The position numbers and the translations under genes are program-made. A DNA stretch of 64,000 nucleotides from Curtobacterium flaccumfaciens (lineage in GTDB: Bacteria; Actinomycetota; Actinomycetes; Actinomycetales; Microbacteriaceae), in assembly GCF_013359815.1 (NCBI RefSeq), contig NZ_JABMCF010000031.1, positions 1 to 64,000 of the forward strand, in the 5' to 3' direction. Shown piece by piece: positions 17,213-25,028 of the stretch (position 1 is its first letter; each line of letters opens with the position of its first letter). The notes below the pieces were generated by a model. The model did no database searches and was not told the origin of the DNA. It was given only the letters and a program-made list of their open reading frames with translations.

Positions 17213-17227
17213 TAGGATCGGTCCTCG
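17213..17227 (+). promoter_or_regulatory. Leaderless argS promoter (-10 TAGGAT)
   Basis: TAGGAT at 17213-17218 is followed by eight bases (CGGTCCTC) and the GTG start codon. No Shine-Dalgarno precedes the GTG. The same arrangement, nearly base for base, precedes lysA at 19857. Confidence 0.55.
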
Positions 17228-18897
17228 TGACTCCTGCCGAACTCTCCGCCGCGTACCTGTCGATCCTGACCGGGATCGTCGAGCGCCGAGGCGCGTCCGA
17301 GACCGTGACGATCGAGGAGTCCCACGTGGTGCTCGAGCGTCCGAAGAACCGCGCCCACGGCGACTGGGCCTCGAACGCCGCCATGCAGCTCGCGAAGCGG
17401 CTCGGCACGAACCCGCGCGAGCTCGCGACCGAGATCGCCGGTGAGCTGACCGAGCTCGACGGTGTGGACTCCGTCGACGTCGCCGGCCCCGGCTTCATCA
17501 ACATCACGCTCGAGGCGGCCGCCGCTGGCGAGATCGCGCGCACCATCGTGGACGGCGGCGAGTCCTTCGGCACCGGCGACCTGTACGACGGCGTCCGGAT
17601 CAACCTGGAGTTCGTCTCCGCCAACCCCACCGGCCCGATCCACATGGGCGGCGTCCGCTGGGCCGCGGTCGGCGACAGCCTGGCCCGCGTGTTCCAGGCG
17701 CAGGGCGGACTCGTCACCCGCGAGTACTACTTCAACGACCACGGCGCGCAGATCGACCGCTTCGCCCGCTCCCTCGTCGCCAGCGCACTCGGTGAGCCGA
17801 CGCCCGAGGACGGCTACGGCGGCGCCTACATCGCCGAGATCGCGGCACGGGTCATCGCGACCCTCGAGCCGGGCATGGACGTCCGCGACCTGCCGCGTGA
17901 CGAGGCGCAGGAGCTCTTCCGTCGCGAGGGCGTCGACTTCATGTTCGCCGACATCAAGTCGTCACTGCACGACTTCGGCGTCGACTTCGACGTCTACTTC
18001 CACGAGAACGCCCTGCACGAGTCGAAGGCCGTCGAGCGTGCCATCGCCCGACTGCGGTCGGCCGGCGTGATGTACGAGGCCGAGGGTGCCGAGTGGCTCC
18101 GCACGACCGACTTCGGCGACGACCGCGACCGCGTCGTCATCAAGTCGGACGGCGAGCCCGCGTACATCGCCGGCGACCTGGCGTACTACCTCGACAAGCG
18201 CGAGCGCGGGTTCGAGCGGAACCTGATCATGCTCGGCGCCGACCACCACGGCTACGTCGGCCGCATGATGGCGATGTGCGCCGCGTTCGGGGACGAGCCG
18301 GGCAAGAACCTCGAGATCCTGATCGGGCAGATGGTCAACCTGCTCAAGGACGGCGAGCCGATGCGCATGTCGAAGCGCAACGGCACCATCGTCACGATGG
18401 AGGACCTCGTCGACGCCGTCGGTGTCGACGCCGGCCGCTACGCCCTGGTGCGGTTCGCCAGCGACACCGCGATCGACATCGACCTCGACCTGCTCACGAA
18501 GCGCACGAACGACAACCCCGTCTTCTACGTGCAGTACGCCCACGCCCGCACGCAGTCGGTGGCCCGGAACGCCGCGGCGGCCGGGGTCGACCGGTCGGTG
18601 TTCGACGCCTCGCTGCTGACCCACGAGTCGGAGAGCGCGCTCCTCGGAGCCCTCGCCGAGTACCCGCGGGTGGTCCGGCACGCCGCCGAACTGCGCGAGC
18701 CGCACCGCATCGCGCGGTACATCGAGCAGCTGGCCGGCCTGTACCACCGCTGGTACGACTCCTGCCGTGTCACGCCCCTCGGCGACGAGCCCGTGACCGA
18801 CCTGCACCGCACGCGCCTGTGGCTGAACGACGCCACCGGCCAGGTCGTCCGGAACGGCCTCGGCCTGCTCGGCGTGTCGGCTCCGTCCCGCATGTAG
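17227..18897 (+). CDS. argS: Arginyl-tRNA synthetase
   Basis: 556 aa class I synthetase that charges tRNA-Arg. The HIGH-type signature is [11 protein letters not shown] (about aa 136-146), the KMSKS-type loop is [10 protein letters not shown], and FEVNDHGAQ-like [14 protein letters not shown] follows the HIGH motif as in all ArgRS. The C-terminal all-helical anticodon-binding domain ends [15 protein letters not shown], the typical ArgRS terminus. It begins with a GTG and looks leaderless. argS next to lysA and hom is the conserved actinobacterial order (as in Corynebacterium). A tRNA-Arg(CCG) lies about 1.1 kb upstream. Confidence 0.97.
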   Translation: MTPAELSAAYLSILTGIVERRGASETVTIEESHVVLERPKNRAHGDWASNAAMQLAKRLGTNPRELATEIAGELTELDGVDSVDVAGPGFINITLEAAAAGEIARTIVDGGESFGTGDLYDGVRINLEFVSANPTGPIHMGGVRWAAVGDSLARVFQAQGGLVTREYYFNDHGAQIDRFARSLVASALGEPTPEDGYGGAYIAEIAARVIATLEPGMDVRDLPRDEAQELFRREGVDFMFADIKSSLHDFGVDFDVYFHENALHESKAVERAIARLRSAGVMYEAEGAEWLRTTDFGDDRDRVVIKSDGEPAYIAGDLAYYLDKRERGFERNLIMLGADHHGYVGRMMAMCAAFGDEPGKNLEILIGQMVNLLKDGEPMRMSKRNGTIVTMEDLVDAVGVDAGRYALVRFASDTAIDIDLDLLTKRTNDNPVFYVQYAHARTQSVARNAAAAGVDRSVFDASLLTHESESALLGALAEYPRVVRHAAELREPHRIARYIEQLAGLYHRWYDSCRVTPLGDEPVTDLHRTRLWLNDATGQVVRNGLGLLGVSAPSRM

Positions 18898-18910
18898 CGG
18901 CACTCCTTCC

Positions 18911-18980
18911 GCAAAACACCGGTGTTCGCGCACCGAACACCTGCATTCCGCGGTGTCGAGCGCGAACACCGGTGTTTTGC
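18911..18980. repeat. Perfect 21-bp inverted repeat, each arm containing a 12-bp palindrome
   Basis: The left arm (18911-18931) starts GCAAAACACCGGTGTTCGCG. The right arm (18960-18980) is its exact reverse complement, ending CACCGGTGTTTTGC. A 28-bp spacer (18932-18959) holds a further imperfect stem CGAACACC/GGTGTCG. Each arm contains the perfect palindrome AACACCGGTGTT. It begins 13 bp after the argS stop, so a bidirectional terminator is possible, but the self-complementary arms also suggest a protein-binding element. Confidence 0.8.
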
Positions 18981-19013
18981 ATCCCGGCAGCCGCTGCGCC
19001 GGACGCGCACCGG

Positions 19014-19023
19014 GCCTCCAGGC
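19014..19023. repeat. Intergenic GCCTCCAGGC decamer
   Basis: One intergenic copy of a short decamer found repeatedly between genes in this window (see finding). It lies 34 bp upstream of the next gene start. Confidence 0.5.
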
Positions 19024-19056
19024 AGGCTGCCGGGACGGACTGGCAGGGTGGGACGC

Positions 19057-19812
19057 ATGCCCGCAGCCACCGAACGCCCCACCACGCGCCGCCGCTGGCC
19101 CGTCGTCCTGCTCGTGGTCGTCGTCGTGCTCGCCGCCCTCGTCGTGATCGCCGAGTTCGTGCTGCGCGGCGTCGTCGACCGGATCATCGCCCAGCAGGTC
19201 GAGCAGTCGCTGCCCGACGGCACGACCGGCGAGGTCGACGCCCACGCCGAGGGCATCGTCATCCCGCAGCTCATCAGCGGCACGCTCGACCGCGTCGAGA
19301 TCTCCTCGGAGAAGCTCACGGTGGACGGCATCCCGCTCGCCGCCGACGTCACCGCGCAGGACGTGCCGGTGGACGGCAAGGGCGACGTCCGTGACGTCGA
19401 CGGCACGGTCACGCTGGCGTCGTCGAGCGTCAAGGACCTGGCGAAGTACAGCCCGCTGTTCGACCGGCTGAACCTGGTCGACGGCGGGGTGGAACTGACG
19501 GGGTCGTCGTCGGTGCTCGGCTACGACATCACCTACGCGGCGAAGGGCGCCGTCGTCGCGCAGGACGACGGCCGTGGCATCTCGATCACCCCGGAGAGCG
19601 TCCGGATCACGAACTCCGACCTCGGCCTGAAGGTCGACTCGATCCCGGGCGTCACCGGCGTCCCGGTGCAGGTCTGCACCGCGCAGTTCCTGCCCGAGGC
19701 GCTGCGCGTGCGCTCGCTCGACGTGTCGCGGTCGGACGCGACGGTCCGGATCACCGCGGACGCGCTGCCGCTCAACGAGGACGGCCTGCGGACGGTCGGC
19801 AGCTGCGGCTGA
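19057..19812 (+). CDS. DUF2993 (LmeA-like) membrane-anchored protein
   Basis: 251 aa. The N-terminus is RRRWPVVLLVVVVVLAALVVIAEFVLRG, a single membrane anchor (about aa 14-36), followed by an extracytoplasmic domain. The segment FVLRGVVDRIIAQQVEQSLP, the beta-rich body and two cysteines (VQVCTAQF and the terminal GSCG) match the DUF2993 family. The mycobacterial member LmeA acts in lipomannan elongation; that role is not implied here. It is inserted between argS and lysA. ATG at 19057 with AGGGTGGGA upstream. Confidence 0.78.
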   Translation: MPAATERPTTRRRWPVVLLVVVVVLAALVVIAEFVLRGVVDRIIAQQVEQSLPDGTTGEVDAHAEGIVIPQLISGTLDRVEISSEKLTVDGIPLAADVTAQDVPVDGKGDVRDVDGTVTLASSSVKDLAKYSPLFDRLNLVDGGVELTGSSSVLGYDITYAAKGAVVAQDDGRGISITPESVRITNSDLGLKVDSIPGVTGVPVQVCTAQFLPEALRVRSLDVSRSDATVRITADALPLNEDGLRTVGSCG

Positions 19813-19856
19813 GCGGACGGGTGCGTAACGCGGCCTGGAGGAACGGCTCGCGTCGG

Positions 19857-19871
19857 TAGGATCGGGTCCCG
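19857..19871 (+). promoter_or_regulatory. Leaderless lysA promoter (-10 TAGGAT)
   Basis: TAGGAT (19857-19862), eight bases (CGGGTCCC), then the GTG of lysA. It is almost identical to the argS promoter region, and no ribosome-binding site is visible. Confidence 0.55.
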
Positions 19872-21292
19872 TGAGCGAGAACCCCCTTGCACCGCCGCGG
19901 CTGCGGTTCCCGACGGACGCCTCCGAACTGGTGGACCGCATCTGGCCCGCGTCCGCGACGCGGACGGACGACGGCACCCTGGCGATCGGCGGCATCAGCG
20001 CGACGGACCTGGTCGCGCAGTTCGGCACGCCCCTGTACGTCGTCGACGAGCGTGACGTCCAGTCCCGTGCCGTCCGCGTGCGGAACGCGTTCGCCGAGGC
20101 GTTCGAGCGCATCGGCAGCCACGCGCACGTGTACTACGCCGGCAAGGCCTTCCTGACGACGCAGGTCGTCGCGTGGATGGCCGAGGCCGACCTGCGCGTG
20201 GACGTCTGCACCGCCGGTGAGCTCGCCGTCGCCCTGGCCGGCGGCATCGACCCCGGCCGGCTCGGCTTCCACGGCAACGACAAGTCCGACGCCGAGATCG
20301 CCCGCGCGGTCGAGGTCGGCATCGGCACGATCGTGCTCGACAGTCACGAAGAGGTGCAGCGCGTCGCCCGTGCCGCCTCCGCCGCCGGCGTCGTGCAGCG
20401 CGTGCGCATCCGGATCAACACCGGTGTGCACGCGTCCACCCACGAGTACCTGGCGACCGCCCGCGAGGACCAGAAGTTCGGCATCCCGCTGTCCGAGGCC
20501 GTCGAGGCCGCGGCAGCCGTCCGCGCCGAGCCCTCGCTCGCCTTCGTCGGCCTGCACTCCCACATCGGTTCGCAGATCTTCGACGACGCCGGCTTCCGCG
20601 AGGCCGCACGTCGGCTCATGGACGTGCACGCGACGCTCGTGGCCTCCGGTCCGGTGCCCGAGCTGAACCTCGGCGGCGGCTGGGGCATCGACTACACCGA
20701 GGCCGACTCGGCCTTCGCCCCCGAGGACGTCGCCGACGCGCTGGCCACGATCATCGGCGAGGCCTGCGCCGAGCGCGGCATCCCGGTGCCGGACATCGCC
20801 GTCGAGCCGGGCCGCTACATCATCGGCCCGCCCGGGGTGACGCTCTACACCGTCGGCACGATCAAGCCGGTCACGCTCGAGACCGAGGACGGCGGCAGCG
20901 CGACCCGCACGTACGTCTCGGTCGACGGCGGGATGAGCGACAACATCCGTCCCGCCCTGTACGGCGCCGACTACACGGCCCGGCTCGCCCGCACCTCCGA
21001 CGCCCCGGCGGTGCTGAGCCGCGTCGTCGGCAAGCACTGCGAGAGCGGCGACGTCGTGGTGAACGACGAGTACCTGCCCGGCGACGTGCAGCGCGGTGAC
21101 CTGCTCGCCGTCGCGGCCACCGGGGCCTACTGCTGGGCGCTGTCGAGCAACTACAACCACGTGGGCCGCCCGCCGGTCGTCGCCGTCGCGGACGGCGCAG
21201 CCCGTATCCTCGTGCGGGGCGAGACGATCGACGACCTCCTCGCCCGTGACACCGGGGTCGCCGCCGTGCCCGCCGACGGCACCGGCCGCTGA
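19871..21292 (+). CDS. lysA: Diaminopimelate decarboxylase
   Basis: 473 aa fold-III PLP enzyme converting meso-diaminopimelate to L-lysine. The PLP lysine is in VYYAGKAFLT (about aa 93), the phosphate-binding glycine run is NLGGGWGIDY, the substrate segment is VEPGRYIIG, and the dimer-partner cysteine motif appears as GKHCESGDVV. The N-terminal ~40 residues precede the barrel, as usual in actinobacterial LysA. GTG start with a leaderless-type promoter. It heads lysA-hom-thrC-thrB, so lysine and threonine branches are adjacent. Lysine from this enzyme would also be the presumed substrate of the Pls-like synthetase. Confidence 0.97.
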   Translation: MSENPLAPPRLRFPTDASELVDRIWPASATRTDDGTLAIGGISATDLVAQFGTPLYVVDERDVQSRAVRVRNAFAEAFERIGSHAHVYYAGKAFLTTQVVAWMAEADLRVDVCTAGELAVALAGGIDPGRLGFHGNDKSDAEIARAVEVGIGTIVLDSHEEVQRVARAASAAGVVQRVRIRINTGVHASTHEYLATAREDQKFGIPLSEAVEAAAAVRAEPSLAFVGLHSHIGSQIFDDAGFREAARRLMDVHATLVASGPVPELNLGGGWGIDYTEADSAFAPEDVADALATIIGEACAERGIPVPDIAVEPGRYIIGPPGVTLYTVGTIKPVTLETEDGGSATRTYVSVDGGMSDNIRPALYGADYTARLARTSDAPAVLSRVVGKHCESGDVVVNDEYLPGDVQRGDLLAVAATGAYCWALSSNYNHVGRPPVVAVADGAARILVRGETIDDLLARDTGVAAVPADGTGR

Positions 21293-21357
21293 CCCCCGAC
21301 CCGACCGGGTCCGCCCACCCCGCAGGGCGCACCCCCACCGACAGGAACCGCTACCAG

Positions 21358-22665
21358 ATGATCGAATACCGCAACGTCCGTGTCGCGCTGCTCGGGGCCG
21401 GCTCGGTCGGTTCCCAGGTCGCGCGACTGCTCCTCGAGCACGGCGACGAGCTGGCCTCGCGCGCCGGTGCCGGGCTCGAGCTGGTCGGGATCGCCGTGCG
21501 CGACGTGGACGCCAAGCGCGACGTCGACCTGCCGGCGGAGCTCTTCACCACGGACGCGGCATCGCTCATCCTCGGCGCGGACATCGTCGTCGAGCTCATC
21601 GGCGGCATCGAGCCGGCACGCACCCTCGTGCTCCAGGCCCTGCAGTCGGGCGCGGACGTCGTCACCGGCAACAAGGCGCTGCTCGCGACCCACGGCCCGG
21701 AGCTCTTCGCCGCGGCCGAGCAGGTCGGCGCGCAGCTCTACTACGAGGCCGCCGTGGCCGGGGCGATCCCGATCATCCGTCCGCTGCACGACTCGCTCGC
21801 CGGTGACCGCATCGTCCGGATCATGGGCATCGTCAACGGCACCACGAACTTCATCCTCGACCTGATGGACCGCAAGGGTTCCACGTTCGAGGACGCCCTG
21901 GCCACCGCGACGGAACTGGGCTACGCCGAGGCCGACCCGACCGCCGACGTCGAGGGCTACGACGCCGCGCAGAAGGCAGCGATCCTGGCCTCGCTGGCGT
22001 TCCACACCTCGGTGCCGCTCGCCGCCGTGCACCGCGAGGGCATCACCCACGTCACGATCGACCAGGTCCGCGCCGCCCGCAAGGCCGGCTACGTCGTGAA
22101 GATCCTGGCGACCGCCGAGCGGCTCACCGACGAGGACGGCCGCGAGGGTGTCAGCGCCCGCGTCTACCCGGCCCTCGTGCCCGAGTCGCACCCGCTCGCG
22201 AGCGTGCACGGTGCGAAGAACGCCGTGTTCGTCGAGGCCGAGGCCGCCGGCGACCTGATGTTCTACGGCGCGGGTGCCGGTGGTGTCGAGACGGCCTCGG
22301 CGGTCCTCGGCGACCTGGTCTCCGCGGCCCGTCGGCACGTCATCGGCGGCCCGGGTGTCGCCGAGTCGACGCAGTCCGAGCTGCCGGTGTTCCCGATCGG
22401 CACCGTCCGCACGAGCTACCAGATCACCCTGCACGTCACGGACGCCCCCGGCGTGCTGTCGACGGTCGCCGGCGTGCTCGCGAAGCACGGCGTCAGCGTC
22501 GAGACGGTCGAACAGACCACCACCGGCGCAGCCGAGGGGACCGCGACGCTCGTCATCGGCACCCACCTGGCGCGCGAGGCCGACCTGGCCGACACCGTCG
22601 TCGCCCTCCGCGGCGAGGACGTCGTCCTGGACATCACCAGCGTCCTGCGCGTCGTCGGTCGCTGA
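21358..22665 (+). CDS. hom: Homoserine dehydrogenase
   Basis: 435 aa, reducing aspartate semialdehyde to homoserine. NAD(P)-binding motif VALLGAGSVGSQVARLL at the N-terminus; catalytic region with TGNKALLATHG and YYEAAVAGAIPIIRPL; MGIVNGTTNFIL is strongly diagnostic. A C-terminal ACT domain (SYQITLHVTDAPGVLSTVAGVLAKHGVSVE, in part) indicates allosteric feedback, classically by threonine. ATG at 21358; a weak ACAGGAA lies upstream. First gene of the hom-thrC-thrB run. Confidence 0.97.
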   Translation: MIEYRNVRVALLGAGSVGSQVARLLLEHGDELASRAGAGLELVGIAVRDVDAKRDVDLPAELFTTDAASLILGADIVVELIGGIEPARTLVLQALQSGADVVTGNKALLATHGPELFAAAEQVGAQLYYEAAVAGAIPIIRPLHDSLAGDRIVRIMGIVNGTTNFILDLMDRKGSTFEDALATATELGYAEADPTADVEGYDAAQKAAILASLAFHTSVPLAAVHREGITHVTIDQVRAARKAGYVVKILATAERLTDEDGREGVSARVYPALVPESHPLASVHGAKNAVFVEAEAAGDLMFYGAGAGGVETASAVLGDLVSAARRHVIGGPGVAESTQSELPVFPIGTVRTSYQITLHVTDAPGVLSTVAGVLAKHGVSVETVEQTTTGAAEGTATLVIGTHLAREADLADTVVALRGEDVVLDITSVLRVVGR

Positions 22666-22676
22666 CGCGACCACGG

Positions 22677-22686
22677 GCCTCCAGGC
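22677..22686. repeat. Intergenic GCCTCCAGGC decamer
   Basis: Copy of the dispersed decamer in the 87-bp hom-thrC gap. Confidence 0.5.
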
Positions 22687-22752
22687 CGACCAGCCGGCCC
22701 ACCCAGCCGCACCACCACCAGATCCACCCCACCGGACAGAGAGAGAAGCCTG

Positions 22753-23832
22753 ATGGCCCACCAGTGGCAGGGAGTCCTGCGCGAGTACGCCGACCGACTC
22801 GACGTGACCGAGGCGACGCCCATCGTCACGCTCGGTGAGGGCGGCACGCCGCTCATCCCGGCTCGTCGGCTCTCCGAGCGCACCGGCGCCGAGGTCTACG
22901 TGAAGTTCGAGGGCATGAACCCGACGGGTTCGTTCAAGGACCGCGGCATGACGATGGCGATCTCGAAGGCCGTCGAGCACGGCGCGAAGGCCGTCATCTG
23001 CGCCTCGACCGGCAACACCAGCGCCTCGGCCGCCGCGTACGCCACGCACGCCGGCATCACCGCCGCGGTGCTCGTACCCGAGGGCAAGATCGCCATGGGC
23101 AAGCTCAGCCAGGCCGTCGCCCACGACGCCCAGCTGCTGCAGGTGCAGGGCAACTTCGACGACTGCCTCGACATCGCCCGCGACCTGGCGGCGAACTACC
23201 CCGTGCACCTCGTCAACTCCGTCAACAACGACCGCATCGAGGGGCAGAAGACCGCCGCGTTCGAGGTCGTCGACGTCCTCGGTGACGCACCGGACTTCCA
23301 CTTCCTGCCCGTCGGCAACGCGGGCAACTACACCGCGTACTCGCGCGGCTACCGCGAGGACGTCGCCGCCGGCCGCAGCACCAAGCTGCCCCGCATGTTC
23401 GGGTTCCAGGCCGCCGGTTCCGCCCCGATCGTGCACGGCGAGGTCGTCCGGCACCCCGACACCATCGCCTCGGCGATCCGCATCGGCAACCCGGCCTCGT
23501 GGCAGTTCGCGCTCGAGGCGCGGGAGGAGACCGACGGCTACTTCGGTGCCATCACCGACGAGGCCATCCTCGCGGCACACCGCATCCTGTCGGCCGAGGT
23601 CGGCGTCTTCGTCGAGCCCGCATCGGCCATCGGTGTCGCCGGGCTCCTCGAGCGTGCCGACGCCGGTGTCGTGCCGAAGGGCGCGAAGGTCGTCATCACG
23701 GTCACGGGCCACGGCCTGAAGGACCCGCAGTGGGCCCTCCGCACGCCGGACGGCGGCGAGGTCACCCCGACGAGCGTGCCGGTCGACACGAAGTCGATCG
23801 CCGACGTGCTCGGTCTGGTCAGCGAGCAGTGA
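22753..23832 (+). CDS. thrC: Threonine synthase
   Basis: 359 aa, PLP-dependent conversion of O-phosphohomoserine to threonine. The PLP lysine is in [10 protein letters not shown] (about aa 60), with [13 protein letters not shown] and the phosphate-binding glycine loop [12 protein letters not shown] as expected of the short (fold II) actinobacterial class. Ends with [15 protein letters not shown], a typical ThrC C-terminal motif. ATG start after GAGAGAAG. The stop overlaps a GTG that is in frame with thrB. Confidence 0.97.
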   Translation: MAHQWQGVLREYADRLDVTEATPIVTLGEGGTPLIPARRLSERTGAEVYVKFEGMNPTGSFKDRGMTMAISKAVEHGAKAVICASTGNTSASAAAYATHAGITAAVLVPEGKIAMGKLSQAVAHDAQLLQVQGNFDDCLDIARDLAANYPVHLVNSVNNDRIEGQKTAAFEVVDVLGDAPDFHFLPVGNAGNYTAYSRGYREDVAAGRSTKLPRMFGFQAAGSAPIVHGEVVRHPDTIASAIRIGNPASWQFALEAREETDGYFGAITDEAILAAHRILSAEVGVFVEPASAIGVAGLLERADAGVVPKGAKVVITVTGHGLKDPQWALRTPDGGEVTPTSVPVDTKSIADVLGLVSEQ

Positions 23833-23864
23833 TCTCCGACCGCTCGTCCGGACCGGGTGAGGGC

Positions 23865-24848
23865 ATGACCGCCCGCAGTGCTGTACCGGCCGGACGGGCG
23901 GTCCGTGCGCTGCCGACCGGGTCGGCGGTCCGCGTCCGGGTACCGGCCACGTCGGCGAACCTCGGCCCCGGCTTCGACTCGCTCGGCCTCGCGCTCTCGC
24001 TCTACGACGAGGTCGTGGTGCGCGTGCGCTCCGAACCCGGCGCGACCGTCACGGTCGAGGGCGTCGGTGCCGGTGAGGTCGCCACGGACGACACGAACCT
24101 CGTCGTCCGTGCGGTCCGCCGTGGTCTGGAGCACGCCGGTGTCGACCAGCCCGGTCTCGAGCTGCACGCCACGAACGCGATCCCGCACGGCCGCGGTCTC
24201 GGTTCCTCCGCCGCGGCGATCGTCGCCGGGCTGATGGCGGCCCGTGGGCTCCTCGAGGGCATCGTCGACCTGGACGCCTCGACGCTCCTGACCCTGGCCA
24301 CCGAGATGGAGGGCCACCCGGACAACGTCGCGCCGGCACTCTTCGGCGGGCTGACGATCGCGTGGATGACCGCCGAGGGCCCGGCCTACAAGCGGCTCCT
24401 GGTGCACCGCGGTGTCGCCCCGGTGGTGTTCGTGCCGACCTCGACGCTCTCGACCAAGCTCGCGCGCTCCCTGCAGCCCGAGCAGGTCCCGCACGCCGAC
24501 GCCGCGTTCAACGTCTCCCGTTCGGCGCTGCTCGTGGCGGCACTCATCCAGAGCCCCGAACTGCTGCTCGCTGCGACCGAGGACCGTCTGCACCAGGCGT
24601 ACCGCGCCAGCGCCATGCCCGAGACCGACGCCCTGATCCGGTTGCTCCGACAGCACGGCCTCGCCGCGGTGGTCTCCGGTGCCGGGCCGAGCCTGCTCGT
24701 CCTCGGCAGCGACCCGGCGCAGCGCCTGACCGCCGCCGAACTGGTGCAGCGACACGCCGAATCCGACTGGCGGCCGCTCATGCTGGCCGTCGATCTCGGT
24801 GGTGCTACAGTGGCAGCGCACTCGGCGCTCGAAGCCGAACCCGCGTAA
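23865..24848 (+). CDS. thrB: Homoserine kinase
   Basis: 327 aa GHMP kinase phosphorylating homoserine. Motif 1 VRVPATSANLGPGFDSLGLAL, the ATP-binding motif PHGRGLGSSAAAIVAGL (about aa 100-116), and the C-terminal motif VVSGAGPSLLVL are all intact. The ATG at 23865, preceded by GGTGAGGG, is preferred. An in-frame GTG at 23829 overlaps the thrC stop (GTGA) and would add 12 residues with translational coupling; the sequence does not decide between them. Last gene of the threonine branch before rho. Confidence 0.95.
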   Translation: MTARSAVPAGRAVRALPTGSAVRVRVPATSANLGPGFDSLGLALSLYDEVVVRVRSEPGATVTVEGVGAGEVATDDTNLVVRAVRRGLEHAGVDQPGLELHATNAIPHGRGLGSSAAAIVAGLMAARGLLEGIVDLDASTLLTLATEMEGHPDNVAPALFGGLTIAWMTAEGPAYKRLLVHRGVAPVVFVPTSTLSTKLARSLQPEQVPHADAAFNVSRSALLVAALIQSPELLLAATEDRLHQAYRASAMPETDALIRLLRQHGLAAVVSGAGPSLLVLGSDPAQRLTAAELVQRHAESDWRPLMLAVDLGGATVAAHSALEAEPA

Positions 24849-24878
24849 CCGTACGGATCGCTCGTCCTCAGGACAGCT

Positions 24879-24894
24879 CCTGCGACGTCGCAGG
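24879..24894. terminator. 16-bp perfect palindrome between thrB and rho
   Basis: CCTGCGACGTCGCAGG is a perfect palindrome 31 bp after the thrB stop, inside the 180-bp gap before rho. It can form an 8-bp stem with little loop and has no T-run. It may end thrB transcription or be part of the rho leader, where many bacteria autoregulate by termination. No other conserved element is seen in the gap. Confidence 0.4.
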
Positions 24895-25028
24895 GTCCGG
24901 TGCGCGAGTGTGCATCTCTTTCTGATCACCGAATCCCGATCCGTCGTCTGAACGGCGGTCGATGCTCACCCTGCATCCGGGACGGTGGAAACTCTCCGCG
25001 TTCTGCGGTTCGAAAGGAAACACCGACC

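Noticed and set aside
21293..21357. Threonine or lysine riboswitch/attenuator before hom or lysA
   Set aside because: The gaps are too short, no leader peptide with Thr/Lys runs is present, and lysA appears leaderless.
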